In this document: positions 33,985-46,840 of the stretch, piece after piece | Numbering within the stretch: position 1 is the first letter of the stretch | How the letters are laid out: each line of letters opens with the position of its first letter | NCBI GenBank assembly: GCA_022559845.1 | Contig: CM040125.1 | Location: 203,090,102 to 203,154,101, forward strand | From: Amorphophallus konjac | Lineage: Eukaryota; Streptophyta; Magnoliopsida; Alismatales; Araceae | DNA length: 64,000 nucleotides | Direction of reading: 5' to 3' | The notes under the pieces: generated by a model | What the model was told of the DNA's origin: nothing | The model's input: the letters and a program-made list of their open reading frames with translations, nothing else | Databases searched by the model: none | Made by a program: the position numbers and the translations under genes

Positions 33985-36900
33985 TCACTTGCTCATAGAT
34001 TCTTCAGTTTTCCATGTGGCTTCTTGTTCCAAGCTCTTGTCCCATTGAACCTTCACCATAAGAATTGTCTTGTTTCGTAGCACATGAACTTCTCGATCAA
34101 GGATCCTTAATGGCTTTTGTTCATAAGTCAGATCCTTTTGTATCACTAGGTTGTTCTGTTCTATCACATGGAATGGATCATGAACATACTTCTTCAACAT
34201 AGAGACATGAAACACGTTGTGCACTTCGGACAATTGTGGTGGCAAGACAATCCGGTAGGCAATCTCGCCAACCCTTTCCAGAACTTTAAAAGGGCCGATA
34301 TATCTTGGTGTAAGCTTACCCTTGACACCAAATCTTCAAATTCCTCGTCCTGTGGAAACCTTGAGGAATACAGGATCCCCGACTTGGAACTCCAGGTCAC
34401 TTCTTCTAGTATCGACATAAGTCTCCTGCCTTGACTGAGCGATCTCAAGTCTTTCCCTGATGATTTGCACCTTCTCGATTGTGCCTCTTACTAGCTTCGG
34501 GCCTAGTAGTTGCTTTTCATCAACTTCATCCCATCATATAGGTGAGCGGCAACTCCTTCTGTATAATGCCTCGAATGGTGCCATTTGGATGCTAGCTTGG
34601 TAGCTATTATTCTAGGCAAATTCCACTAGAGGCAGATGATCATGCCAACTCCCACCAAAATCTATAACACAAGCTCTGAGCATGTCTTCCACTACCTAGT
34701 TTGTCTTTTCTGTCTGACTATCCGTTTGGGGATGAAATGCCATGCTAAAATTCAATCTGGTCCCCATGGAATGTTGTAGACCCTTCCAGAAGTGAGATGT
34801 AAAGCGTGGGTCTCGGTCAGACACTATTGAGATAGGAACTCCATGCAATCTGATGATCTCTTTAATATACAAAGCTGATAGCACATCAACCGACCATTTA
34901 CTCTTGATGGGCAGAAAATGTGCAGACTTAGTCAACCGATCAATAATCACCCATATCCCGTCATGTCTGCCCTTTGTTTTAGGCAAACCCATGACGAAAT
35001 TCATCCCTATATTCTCCCACTTCCATTTCGGAATCTCCAAGGGATGTAATTTACCGGCGGGCTTTTGATGTTCTGCTTTTATCTTTTGGCAAGTAAGGCA
35101 ACGAGAAACGAATTCCGCTACCTCCTTTTTCATATTGGGCCACCAAAACTTCCTCTTCAAATCTTGATGCATCTTGGTGGCGCCAGGGTGAATAGTATAT
35201 TTTGATCGGTGAGCTTCTTCTAGAATCTTGTTCTTCTGGGCAATCTGGTACACAAGTTCTTTCATGAAATAGCAGTCTTCCAATAGACGCTAGCTTGAAG
35301 TCGGGTTGATGATCCAACCTGCCTTTAATCTCTACCAGCACTGGGTCATCATCTTGCAGCTCCTTGATCTCAGAGAGTAAGTCAGGACGTAGACTTATGT
35401 TAGATAGAGTGACACATCCCTTCTCCTTGTTCACATCTATATTCAACTTGGAGAATTGTTCCAGCATTCTCCATTTTTGTATCATGCAGCTGGCTAATAG
35501 AGCTCTCGGCTTCCGACTAAGGGCATCAGCTATAGGATTACCCTTTCTTGGATGATATTGTATAGAGAAGTCTAAGTCCTTGAGGTATTCGAGCAAGTGT
35601 CGTTGTCTCATGGATCCATCCTTCTTCTTGACAAATAGAACGGGCGCTCCCCACGGGGAAGTACTCGCCCTAATAATTCCGTTCTTTAAGAGTTCTATCA
35701 ATTGTTCCTTTAGATCCTTTAGTTCAGCGGGGGACATTATATAAGGTGTCTTTGAAACAGGGCCAGCACCAAGGATGAGGTCAATTGTCAAAGACACTTC
35801 CCTTTCCAGGGGTAGACCGGGCAAATCCTCTAGAAATACATCGAGAAAATCCCTAACCACGCGGATATCTTCTAGCTTCGATTTCTTAACCTCTGTTATG
35901 GTCACAAGGGTAAGGAAAGCCATACAACCTTTCCTTATTAGTTTACTAGCTTGAAGAGCTGAAATGAGGGGTGACTTGTTACGACTCCGGAGGCTAGTGT
36001 AGACAAGCTTCGGGTGATCACTAAAAGTTACTCTACCCTTTCGGCAATCTATAATTGCCCTGTGTGTAGATAGCCAATCAGCACCTAGTATGATGTCATA
36101 CCCCTCTATATCTAAGCGTATTAGATCAGCAGGTAGATTATACCCTTCAACTAAAACCTCACTATCTGGGTAATGATGTGTAATCTCAGATCCGCTTCCA
36201 AGAGGAGTGGAGATAACTAGATCCATTTTTAACCAAGCAAGTTCCATAGATAATGAAGCAGCAAATATTTTTGAAATAAATGAATGAGTGGCACCGATAT
36301 CAAATAAGAAATGTGCAGTCTTGGAACAAATAGTCAGTGTACCTTCCACGATTCCTCCTTCACTTGGTTCCATCTCTTACAGTGCTTGCAGACGGCCTTG
36401 CTTCTTAACCTGGCACTTGTCGTTGCTAGCTTGCTCATTTAGTAGAGGACAGTTGAGAATCTGGTGATCGCGGCTCCCACAACGGAGACAAGCTCCTAAC
36501 CTTCTCCAGCATTCTTCGAGCTTGTGTCCGACCTTATCATAATACTTACAAACTTCTTTAGATGGTGCAGTGGTGATGGAAAAAGGCTTGTCATTCTTCT
36601 TAATCTTTTTATCTTTAGAGTGGTCTCCTCCATCATTAAAACTCTTCTTTGTGGATGAGGCCTTAAAGGATCCCGAACTAGTAACATGCTCCTTCCTATC
36701 TCGCCCATAGATTCGATCAGACAATTCCGTGGCATCTTCTAGTAACTGTGCTCTTCTCACCATCTTCGAATAGACTTGTATGTCCATCGGCGCCAGCTGT
36801 GTAATGTATCGGGGTTTAAGCCCGTTTAAGAATCTACGGGCCATTATTTTATCCGTATACACTTGATGTGGTGCATAACTGGACAATCTAGAGAATTGGG

Positions 36901-37342
36901 CCTCATACTCGGCCACCGACAAGTTCCTTTACTTTAACGCGGCAAACTCTGCGGCCTTCCTTTCTCATATATGATTGAAAAAGTACTTGTTATTAAAATT
37001 GTCGATGAACTCGCCCCATGTCATGTGTTCACGCGGCAGGGTCACTTCCACAGACTCCCACCAGAATCGAGCATCCCGCTCCAGTTCGAAAGTTGCCAAC
37101 AGAACCTTCTCCTCATCCGTGCATTGTATTACACGGAATATATGCTCGATCTCCTTTATCCAGTTCTCGACGTCGTCGGGATCGGATGAGCCGACAAACT
37201 TTGGTGGGTTCATGTTCCTAAAACTTCGGTGGAGATCTCCGACTCCACAGTTCATGCCACCCTGCGCTAACTATTGAAGCGCCTGGGTGAGGTCTTGAAC
37301 AGTTTGTTGCATGTCACACCACTAGGCTCTTGCAGCGGCCAT
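33985..37342 (-). pseudogene. Gypsy B gag-pol with large in-frame RT/RNase H deletion
   Basis: From ATG at 37342: gag capsid (HIFRVIQCTDEEKVLLATF, YAPHQVYTDKIMARRFLNGL) and zinc knuckles CKYYDKVGHKLEEC (second Cys lost) and CLRCGSRDHQILNC (intact). Protease follows as FLFDIGATHSFI (DTG became DIG), then IILGADWLSTHR and the RT start WGAPVLFVKKKDGSMR. At about 35612 the frame jumps from the first RT block straight to the RNase H end (QRHLLEYLKDLDFSIQYHP, DALSRK), so nearly all RT and RNase H is gone without loss of frame. Integrase (34696-35283) has HPGATKMHQDLK, CLTCQKIK, NFVMGLP (usual first Asp replaced by Asn), VSDRDPRFTSHFWKGL and HPQTDSQTE. A chromodomain (EATWKTEESM) ends at 33985. Further stops and frameshifts occur. 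Confidence 0.92.
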
Positions 37343-37497
37343 GATCCTACAAGAATTTTAAATAATTAAATTAATATGGAATTAACTATAGGTTTTATCT
37401 TCCTATGTTGACTCGACCCATGGCTCTACCCATCTCACCGGGTAAAGGTATGAAACCTATCCTTCGACTTTGGCAACCTAGGTGATTTGAAGACCTA

Positions 37498-37510
37498 GGC
37501 TCCGATACCA
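37498..37510 (-). other. Primer binding site of gypsy B
   Basis: On minus TGGTATCGGAGCC lies six bases after the LTR end, one base off the initiator Met tRNA complement TGGTATCAGAGCC. Confidence 0.85.
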
Positions 37511-37516
37511 TAAAAC

Positions 37517-37880
37517 TGTCACGTCCCGAGCACGGAAGGAACCCGGGATTACGCGACGAGTTTATATCATTCATGTCAATCAGAGCATGAGGTAAATCGA
37601 CGCCAAAGATAAAGTGTGCTAAAATAGAAATAACCAAGTCCAATTTTATCCATCAAACTTAATATTCCAAAGTACAACTTCCAAACTTGCAAATATTCCT
37701 TAACCACTAGACTCAATAAAAGAAAAATTACAATGATGACTCAAGAAAATATAAAGACTTGACTCGATAACTCATGTAGATACCCGACCGGTATAAGCTC
37801 GACGCTCATCACTCTTGGCCATCCCCATCGGATTGAGTCTCATCATCGGAATTACCTGAAAAATTAAAGGTAACACTAGG
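37517..37880 (-). repeat. 5' LTR of gypsy B, end segment
   Basis: It matches 30980-31342 of the 3' LTR, including ACCTGAAAAATTAA, and stops abruptly where Sirevirus 2 gag begins. Confidence 0.92.
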
Positions 37881-38965
37881 ATGATTGGGAAGATGCTTAC
37901 ACTGACTTGTTAGAAAGGCTTAATTGTCAAACCAGGGACTATAAAATGCTTAAAAGAAAACTGAGCAATGTTGTTGAGGAACAAACAAATATGAAAAAGG
38001 AAAATGATGATCTGAAGAAACAATTTGAAGAATTAGGCTCATTGAGAATTGAAAATAAAAATCTCCAAGTTGAAAATGAAGAAGCTAATAAGAATCTAGA
38101 TGAGTTTAAGGTGAAATTTTAGAAGATCCAGAAAGAAAATGTACTTGTTTCTGAAAAATATGAAGCTGTAAAAATTGCCAACATTGAGAATCAGAAGCAT
38201 AGTGAGAAGCTTCAAAAACATATTGAAGATAAGCAAAACATCTTGGAAAAATTTATGGAAGGAAAAGCAAACTTGGACACTATGCTGGGTGTGAAAGTAA
38301 ATTTTAACAGAGAAGGTTTAGGCTTTGATCCATCTAATAAGAGACCCTTTGAATTCAAGACTACCACATTCTGTCAAGAAAAGGGTAAAGAAAAGCTGGA
38401 CACCCCATCTAGCTCAACTAGCGATAACAATGCCCAACTAACCATGAAAACCAATCACATTAAATTCAAAAGTCAAGGTAAAACTGTCCACAAGCCCGCA
38501 CTGCATCAGAGCAGCCAGACTATTGCTTCGAGGCAGGCAAATATCAATAGAACAAATCTTGGATTTCAAAATGGGATGCGTTGAGGCAACAACTCTTATG
38601 CATCGACGCAGTGGACTCAGCACAGATGACCCAACCAAAACAAACACAGGGATCAATACACACCACATTGGACTCATTTCAATTCTTCTCAGATTCATTT
38701 CAATGAACAAATCTTTAGGAATCAGAAAAGGTCTAGGAGGCATCCACAGAATAATTACCAAAAAGATTGGAACAAAACATTCAACAATATGAAGCGAACA
38801 AAACATTTTTTAATGCATGTTGCCCCTAAATTTGTTCATGCTGAAAATAGAAGTTTTGTTCACAAAAAGGGTACCAGAAAGTTCTGGATCCCTAAGATCT
38901 TGTTGGAAGGATTGAGTGACAAGTTTGGACCCAACTTTTCTGGGGTCCCAAAGCATTCCACTTGA
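37881..38965 (+). pseudogene. Sirevirus 2 gag, C-terminal half
   Basis: The first residues (WEDAYTDLLERLN) match gag of elements 1 and 3 just after the zinc knuckle. Coiled coil follows (ENDDLKKQFEELG, VENEEANKNLDEFKVKF, to about 38240), then VKVNFNREGLGFDPSNKRPF, a basic linker (38400-38800) with a GCATCGACGC word at about 38600, and the conserved end FWIPKILL and GPNFSGVPK before TGA 38963-38965. Frameshifts and stops break the frame, and the zinc knuckle and capsid are missing. Confidence 0.85.
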
Positions 38966-38999
38966 TTTGATTGCAAGTGAGCCTAGTAGCCGAGCACAA

Positions 39000-41900
39000 C
39001 ATGTGGTACCTAGACAGCGGCTGCTCCATGTATATGACGGGTGATCGGACCAAATTCAGTGAATTGGAAATGAAGGTATGAGGTCTGGTCAAATTTGGAG
39101 GGAAGAACAGAGGTAAGATCATTGGTGTAGGTACAATTGGTAAGTTTCCCTCAAATACCATTGAAAGAGTTTTGCTTGTAGAAGGTCATCAACACAATTT
39201 ACTTAGCATCAGTCAATTATGTGACAAGGGTCACAGAGTGATTTTTGATAATAATGCATGCAAAATCTTTGAAATAAATTCTGACGAGGTTAAATTTATA
39301 GGACATAGAGTCAATAATGTCTACATTGTACACTTAAACGAAAATTTAGAATCAAATCTTTGTTTGTCTACTGATTTGGATAACAATGCATTTAATTGGC
39401 ATAGAAGATTAGACCATGCTAGCTCTACTACACTGAATAAGTTAGTCAAACATGACTTAGTTAGAGGCATGCCTAAGATCAAGTTTAATTCAATCTCCAA
39501 AATTTGTGATGCTTGTGCTCTAGGTAAACAAACTCGGAAGTCTTTCAAGCGCAGATCTGAGCCATTGTCCTCCAGGCCAATGAAGTTTTTGCATATGGAT
39601 CTATTCGGTCCAACGAGAACTCAGAGTCTGAATGGTAAAAGGTTTGGGTTTGTGATTGTAGATGATCATACTAGGTTTTCTTGGATATTTTTCTTAGCAA
39701 ATAAAAATGATGCATTTCAGAAGTTTAAATTGTTTTCAATAAAATCAAACAAGAAGGAAATCACTGAATTTGCACCATCCAATCTGACCATGGAGGAGAG
39801 TTTGAGAACTCCATGTTTTCTGAATTTTGTGACAATGGAGGATTAACTCACAGATTCTCTTCTCCCAGGACTCCAGAGCAGAATGGCATAGTGGAAAGAA
39901 GAAATCGGACCATTGTTGAAATGGCCAGAACCATGCTTGTGGAGAGTCAGCTACCTAGAAGGTTTTGGGCAGAAGCGGCCAATACTGCATGATGTACTAT
40001 CAACAGGGCCATGGTAAGACCCATCCATAAGAAAACCCCCTATGAGCTCATGAAAGGTAAGGAGCCTAATGTGGCGTACTTTAGGATTTTTGGTTCTAAA
40101 TGTTTCATTCACAACAACAATAAAAAGGACCTTGATAAATTTGAAGCAAAGAGTAGCCCAGGAATTTTTCTAGGATACTCTGAAACATACAGGGCATATT
40201 AGGTTTTCAATATCACAGATCAAACTATAGAAGAATCTCCTCACGTTATATTTGATGAAACAAACAATGTTATTAACATGGATGATGATGACAGGAACTC
40301 AAAGCATGATGGAGAGTTTTTGGAGGACAAGCTGAACGAAGAAACTCAGTCACTTGAAGTAACAAACGTTCCAAACTAGGTAGAGTCAGCCGAAATATGT
40401 GAGTCTTCAATAAATGTCAGATTTTTGAAAGATCACCCTGCACACAATATCATAGGCAACTTAATTGATCCTCCTAGAACAAGGTCTTTTCTTAGAAATG
40501 TAAATAATCAAGATCTTATTGCATTAGTGTCACAAATTGAACCCAAGACAGTGGAAGAAGCCTTAAAAGATGAATCATGGGTAAATGCAATGAATGAGAA
40601 ACTAGGTCAATTTGAAAGAAATAATGTCTAGGAACTAGTTCCAAGACCTGAAAACACAAATGTCATAGGAACTAAATGGGTTTTCAGAAATAAAATGAAT
40701 GAAGATGGAATAATCTCAAGGAATAAAGCCAGATTAGTAGCCAAGGGTTACTGTAAGAAGTTTGGGGTTGATTTTGATGAATCCTATGCACTTGTTGCTA
40801 GGATGGAAGCAATAAGAATCTCATTGGCTTTTGCATGTTCTAAAGATAGAAAACTTCATCAAATGGACGTTAAAAGTGCATTCCTAAATGGTTTCATTAA
40901 AGAAGAAATTTTTGTAGAACAACCCCCTCGATTTCAATTGTCTTTACACCCTAACAAAGTTTTCAGGTTAAACAAAGCCATGTGCAGTCTAAAACAGGCT
41001 CTTAGGGCCTAGTATGATAGGCTGACAGAATTTCTGATTAGTAAGGGCTACAACAGAGGTAAGGTGGATCAAACTTTGTTTACTAAAATTCTGAATAAGG
41101 ACCTCATCATAGTTCAGGTATATGTAGATGACATAGTCTTTGGCTCAGCATGCACTGAACTATGCAGTGAGTTTGCTCAGTTAATGTCTAATGAGTTTGA
41201 AATGAGCTTGGTTGGTGAATTGAAATACTTTTTTGGTTCGTAGGTTCAGCAATTAAGGGATGGGTGTTTTATAAGCCAGACCAAGTACACTCTAGAAATT
41301 CTCAAGAGATTTGGGATGGAGAACTTGAAGCACATCTCAACTCCAATGGGTACCAACGCTTCATTAGAAGTGGATGAATCAGGTAAAGAAGTTGATGCAA
41401 AGCTGTACCAAGGTATGATTGGATCCTTGCTATACTTAACTACCTCGAGACCTAATATACAATTCAGTGTAGGTATGTGTGCTAGATATCAATCTAGGCC
41501 TACTGAACTGCATCTTGCAGCTGTGAAAAGGATCTTTAAATATATATCTGCCATACAGAACTTAGGATTATGGTTCCCTGCATCACACAATCTAGATCTA
41601 AAACCTTACACTGATGCAGATTATGTTGGGTGCAAATTAGATAGGAAGAGCACTAGTGGACACTATCAATTCTTTTGTGGGTGTTTAGTTTCTTGGGGTT
41701 CCAAGAAACAGCATTATGTGGCCCTCTCCACTGTAGAGGCTGAGTATGTAGCCGTAGGGAGTTGTGGAACACAAATCATCTGGATAAAACATCAGCTCCA
41801 AGACTACCAGATAGACCTGGGCTGCACACCCATTTATTGTGATAACACAAGTGCCATAAATCTATCTAAAAATCATGTCATGCATGCACGCACCAAGAAA

Positions 41901-42065
41901 ATAGAAATCAGACATCATTTCATCAGAGATGAGGTTTCAAAAGGAACTTCTGAATTGATTCACATAGGCACTGCACATCAGATAGCTGATATCTTCACTA
42001 AGCCACTACACAATGAAAAATTCTCTTCCTTGAGAAGAGACCCGGGCATTTTTAAATCCCCTTGA
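39000..42065 (+). pseudogene. Sirevirus 2 pol: protease, integrase, RT, RNase H
   Basis: Protease site MWYLDSGCSMYMTGD at about 39000 keeps the catalytic DSG, unlike elements 1 and 3. The integrase zinc region has WHRRLDHAS (usual Gly replaced by Asp) and CDACALGKQ. The core has HMDLFGPTRTQ and TPEQNGIVERRNRT, with a frameshift around the second Asp near 39760-39800. RT has HQMDVKSAFLNG and YVDDIVFGSA. RNase H (about 41580-42060) has TDADYVGCKLDRKST, STVEAEYVA and AINLSKN. In-frame stops lie near 39989, 40201, 40379, 40629, 41012 and 41241; most are one transition from Trp or Gln codons. The product would be nonfunctional. Confidence 0.92.
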
Positions 42066-43750
42066 ACTCCTCTTTCTGATCTATTCACTGCCTCGAGGCA
42101 TTGATGTTCATGTCTTGACCTGTTGGTTTATTTTTTTTGCATCTATAGTGCTCTAACATGCATTTACGAAACTTGTTTGTGTTCTGACTCATGCTGTCAG
42201 GGGGAGGTTAGTGGTCAGTCTAATTGTCAAGGGGAGCTTGTCTAATCCATTTAATCTGGTTCTTTTTAGTGAATGTCTTTCTGAGTGAGGGGGGGCTACT
42301 TAGGTTGGTCAATTTGTGTAATTTTAGGACAGATTTAGAAGGGGGGGTGAGAGATCATGCTGCTGCAAAAAAGCTCTCTATGAAGATCTTATACAGTTCA
42401 TTTACAAGTCATAGAACCTCATAACTTTCTTAAACCTTTAAGTCTGATCAACTAAAATCAAGTCAAGAAGTTTCTACCTCATAATCATGTAAAAGACCAA
42501 AGTGAAAAGGTCTGAAGAATATCCTCCTACATTTCTTATGAGCATGAAACAAAGCTAAACTGTTATATCTTGAATCATCTAAAAGCTTGAAAGTTGAACT
42601 CATAAAAGCAAATTTCTCTGGAAACCAGTTTATGTAGTATTGTCTTCAAACACTTCACATTGAAATAGAAAATAAAAACTAAATTCAGAGCAATGATTTT
42701 GGCTACCGAGAAACCTACTGATCTTCATCATGAAATGGGAACATATGTGTCATGAAGTACCAGATTAACTCTGTTTAAAAAGTTCAGTGAAAAATAGCAA
42801 CTCATGGCAGAGTAATGGCTTAGAGTGTTGAGTAACTGGGTCACTTCACCTAAGACGTGTTGTGCTTCACGTAAAAAGGCATCTCTTTTTGCTATCTCTA
42901 TTCTCATTAAAGAGCAGCAATACGATTTTTCACACTGAGTAACTAGGGATTCTTGCATCTGACCAATGTGTCTCCTTACGTAAAAAGTGTTGATTTAACC
43001 AAAATTGCTCACTCAAAAGCAAGCTGTTAAGAAAAGAAAAATTCTATTGAACTCAAATACCTCTGACATAAAATGTTGGTTGTTTGTCCTCAATACTGTG
43101 AGAATAATTTTTCAGAGAAGAAGTCCCCACAAGTTTGATCAGTACAACATTTAGATAGAATTTTCTTGACATAACTCTTTTTAAGCTTTGATCTCCCTCA
43201 TTACTTCTGTATGGCGATAATCTTCACTCTGAATCATTGTCTCTCCTAATTATCAGATTTGAAACCTCTAAGCTCACTTTAGTTCACTTACTTAATCTTT
43301 TAAGAGATGCACATGAGATATTCTGGATTTGTGAAATCTATTGTATTTACTCTCTCTCGTTCAGCAGCGCTTCCTTCTCTCCTCATTCCTTTTGATGATG
43401 TCGAAGGGGGAGAGATGTGTCTAAGTTACTATCTGATAGAGAGAAGAAAGGGAGAGAGATGGTAGTGGTAGTGGTTTAATATTTTGGTTTGAGTCGTTGC
43501 AATTTTTTTTGAAAATCCCGCTTCTCTACCAGAGTCTGAGATTTGCATTCTTTGTGTGCATAAGGGGGCATTTCGTTATTTGCTCAATAATTGGCTTCTG
43601 ATTGAACTATTTTTTGATTCTGCCTACATATCATTCCCTTTGCATTCCCTCATTTTGATTGTTCAAACTTTTACTCAAAGAAAGAGAAATTTCTCTCTTA
43701 TTAAAACTTCCTCGATAACTCATATGGTTGCCATCATCAAAAGGGGTGAT
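42066..43750 (+). other. Post-pol region of Sirevirus 2
   Basis: I see no env-like frame. Several PPT-like tracts occur: GGGGGAGG at about 42199, AAGGGGAGC at 42229, GAGGGGGGG at 42287, AGAAGGGGGGG at 42338, AAGGGGGAGAGA at 43404 and AAGGGGGC at 43562. The last, AAAAGGGG at 43737-43745, just before the LTR, is the likely PPT. Confidence 0.65.
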
Positions 43751-45679
43751 TGTGTTGCATTCTGTGTTTTGTTGATGTCAAACCAATATGAGTTATTCTG
43801 TCAATTTCAACCATAAACAAAAAGTTGAGTATCTTAGATCGTCATTGAATAAAATTGTACATGATTACATTCGACAGTTTAAACTGATTCACATACTGTT
43901 TAAATGCAAGGATGTCAAGTGTTGCTCATTGAATTAATTGGACGAATCGATGTTGCTGAGGACTACCTTGAAGCAGCTGTGATTTTAGAATGGAGTATGA
44001 AGGACACTGTTGTGATGCAACAAGAAGCTGCCTCAATGCAGAACTGTCAGGAGATAGTGGGCAAAGCACATAAGGTCGATGTAATCAGCCAGATGCATCG
44101 ATGCTGCATGATCAAGGGCCAGCTTGCGTAGAGCAACAAGTCATAGCAGTTAGCCACTGCATCGACGCACTCAAAGAGTGATGCATCGAGGTACTAAGCA
44201 AGATGCCTCGGCGCAGAATGAAGCCAGCCAAGAAAATGACAGCGCTTTCAAAGGACTCAAGGTTGATGCATCAAGGCACCAAGTGAAATGCATCGATGCA
44301 ATGGTAAATTAGAAAAGGGAAATGCATGCTGCACCGACATATCAGAACTAAGGAAGCTGAGGTGTTAGAAGTTGCCTCGACCTGGAAGCCTGATGACTCA
44401 AGACAATGACACTCCTTCAAAGGCACGTGATCACTTATTTAGTCACGCACATTCAAGTTTTAGTTTTGCCTAATTCTGGACCAATCTCATCGAGAGATTC
44501 CTTTTGGCGTGAAAAGAGATGTCCACGTGGTAGAAGACAAGAGAGCTCAATGATTGGGGAATATTCTATTTACACGTTGATTAATCTGATTCACTGTCTT
44601 CTTCTCCTCTATGATGCTCTGCTCTATAAATTGAGGGCACCCCCGATCGAAAGAGAAGGCTGAGACTGCTAAAAGCTGTGAGAGCTCCTGTTGTGTGAAG
44701 ATCCCATCCGAAAAGAGAGCAATGCCAAGAAGAAGAAAGAGAGTGAGAGACTCCTTCGAAGGAGGAAAAGATTTGAGAGTGCAGCCAGCCCTTAAGATCT
44801 TCAAAGTGCTTCTACGAAGCTACATTCAGTTTTTGTTTTTAGTTCCATTTGTTTTCTTTCGTTCTTGTTTCTTTTTTCAATTTGATTCTTCGATCAGTTC
44901 CCTCCGAGTGTTTTGGAGGAAAGGAGACATTGTCTCTGTTTATGAGTGACTGGGGGTCACTCGTGGATTCCCTCTGAGACTCAGAGGAAGGGAGGTTTAA
45001 CCTCCGGTCCTAGCTTTGTGGACACAGGGTTAGGAGGTTCGATTCTGTGGGTTGCAGAATCGGGGAAGAGGGATTTGTCTCCCTCTGAATTCAAGCTATG
45101 AGGAAGCGTCCTGTTGCAGACTGAGTCTGCTTGTTGTTATTGGATAGTGCAAGAAATCCTCGCTCGGTGTGAGCGAGGGGTGGACGTAGATTGCGGTTGG
45201 CAATCGAACCACCCAAAAATCTTTGTATCGTCCATGTGGTTTGTCTTGTTGAATTGCCTCTTGATTGTAATTTTGCTACAGCCAAATGGTATATCAAAAG
45301 ACTCAGCTAGAAGGGTAGGTTAGGCCTACCTGGACCACTGCTTTCTTGCGTGAGAAGACTTTCGAGTCCAACCTCCGCCTCTTACTACTCTAGCTGTGTG
45401 ATGAATTTACATTGGTCTCTAGATCTATTTTAGTAAAGATTGTTTTGATCCAATGCTCGCATTTACTCCTTGTTGTCTGCCCTTCACCTATTCAATCATT
45501 TATCTGCGTTAAGTTCTTGAGTTGTTCTTGCTCATTTCACTCGCTAAATAGTTTTGGTTGAGTGTGCCGTTGTGCTTTGCTATTTCTCAAAAATCTGATT
45601 GAGAATTTTTTAATCTACTATTAGCAGTAGGTGATCTATTCAATCCCCCCTTTCTAGATCACCTTCTTCTTTTCTATCA
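43751..45679 (+). repeat. 3' LTR of Sirevirus 2 (1.9 kb)
   Basis: It starts TGTGTTGCAT (the first base could be 43753) and ends TTTCTATCA. The end segment TCTAGATCA followed by CCTTC parallels the ends of LTRs 1 and 3. A TATA box lies at 44625-44630. Ten or so variants of GCATCGATGC lie at 43940-44390, upstream of the TATA box. Confidence 0.85.
44625..44630 (+). promoter_or_regulatory. TATA box of Sirevirus 2 LTR
   Basis: GCTCTATAAATTGAGG lies about 870 bp into the LTR, with the TCGA-word cluster ending about 230 bp upstream. Confidence 0.6.
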
Positions 45680-46835
45680 GGCATCAGGTAGATACGTTCA
45701 CAGATACTAAACACTATTCATTTCTTTAAGAATAGCATGAACAGTAACACTTTGACGTGTATGAGGATTTTTAAAGATCATAGTACATGATAATTAAGAG
45801 AAAAATATGGGGATCCAAGAATCATGCTCATACAGACTTTACAGATTAGGGTTTCATACTTATTAAATTTTGAACATGCATTATTTATTAAATATGCAGA
45901 AAGAAATAGCGTCAGGGATAGTGGGCACTCATTAATTGGCGTCGATCAGGCTGTCGCTATTTCAAGAAATACCACCCTTCTGTATAGGCACCAATTAAAT
46001 AGCGTCCACTGTTCTGCCGCTATTTTAATGTAAAACAGAAAGCTATGTAAACGACGTAAAAACATGCAGAGAACATGGAACCAAGAACAGGACTTCGAGA
46101 TGGATGTAATTTGCATGCAGGTTTCAATTATTAACGGGGTTTTGCTTAAGATAGTGAGAACACCTACCTTGATTGGTTTTGAACGGGGAGAAAAGATTGA
46201 AAGAAGAAGAAGCAGACATCACGAACAGGGAAGAAGAAGAAGATACGGGTTTTCTCCCGTTCACAGCAATGGCCGCAACAGTACGCACTTGAACAGAAGC
46301 AAAAGGAAGAAGACTCCACGGCAACAACAACAAGCCTCCTTCGAACGCAGCAGCAGCAATAAGCTCTGCCCGTTCAGGGGTTCTTATTTATACAAGTTCC
46401 CACCTTCTGAGTCCTAATACGTGCGTGGAATCGTAGTCTGTATAAAACTTCCTAGTTTAAAGTCTATCCCTCCCTTCCAACAGCCGCTTACCTTATATGG
46501 TCAGGAAAACCCTAAAAGTCCCATGCATGGTCGACTTCATCCGATCGAACACACTAATGGGTTTAGTATTGGGCCTTTCTACATACAGGGAACTTTGGCC
46601 CATTTTTGGGTTTTCTAAATGGGTTTATACAAAAAAAGGAGTTTTGGGTTCATTTTTAAACGTGGGTTTTTGGCTTAATAGTGAGTTATGCCTATTTATA
46701 GGTTTTCCTTAATTGGGCTTCTTACAAGAATTTGACTATTGGGTTTTAATGTTTTATGTCTAATGAAATCCCATTATGCTTCTTTGTCTATCTAATTGTG
46801 TTACCCATTTTCTATATTTTATTTAGGATGCTACA
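45680..46835 (-). repeat. 5' LTR of gypsy B, start segment
   Basis: It matches 32744-33892 and includes the TATA box at 46385-46392 and the LTR start TGTAGC at 46835, followed by TSD CAACA. Confidence 0.92.
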
Positions 46836-46840
46836 CAACA

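Larger units (their letters stand above)
37881..45679 (+). mobile_element. Sirevirus-type Ty1/copia element 2, 5'-truncated
   Basis: It begins in mid-gag, continues through protease, integrase, RT and RNase H, and ends with an LTR at 45679. The right junction with gypsy B LTR is clean (GGCATCAGG equals the uninterrupted LTR at 32744). The left junction removes the 5' LTR, PBS and first half of gag, together with 1.4 kb of gypsy B LTR (equivalent of 31343-32743). One deletion across the insertion junction explains both losses. Confidence 0.9.
30980..46835 (-). mobile_element. Ty3/gypsy chromovirus B, with nested Sirevirus 2
   Basis: Minus-strand element with 3' LTR 30980-33892, PPT 33893-33910, pol and gag 33985-37342, PBS 37498-37510, and a 5' LTR split into 37517-37880 and 45680-46835 by Sirevirus 2. 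LTR ends are TGTAGC on the start side and GTGACA on the end side (minus strand). TSD CAACA lies at 30975-30979 and 46836-46840, so both outer ends are intact. Chromodomain and gag style place it near Tekay/Del. Confidence 0.93.
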
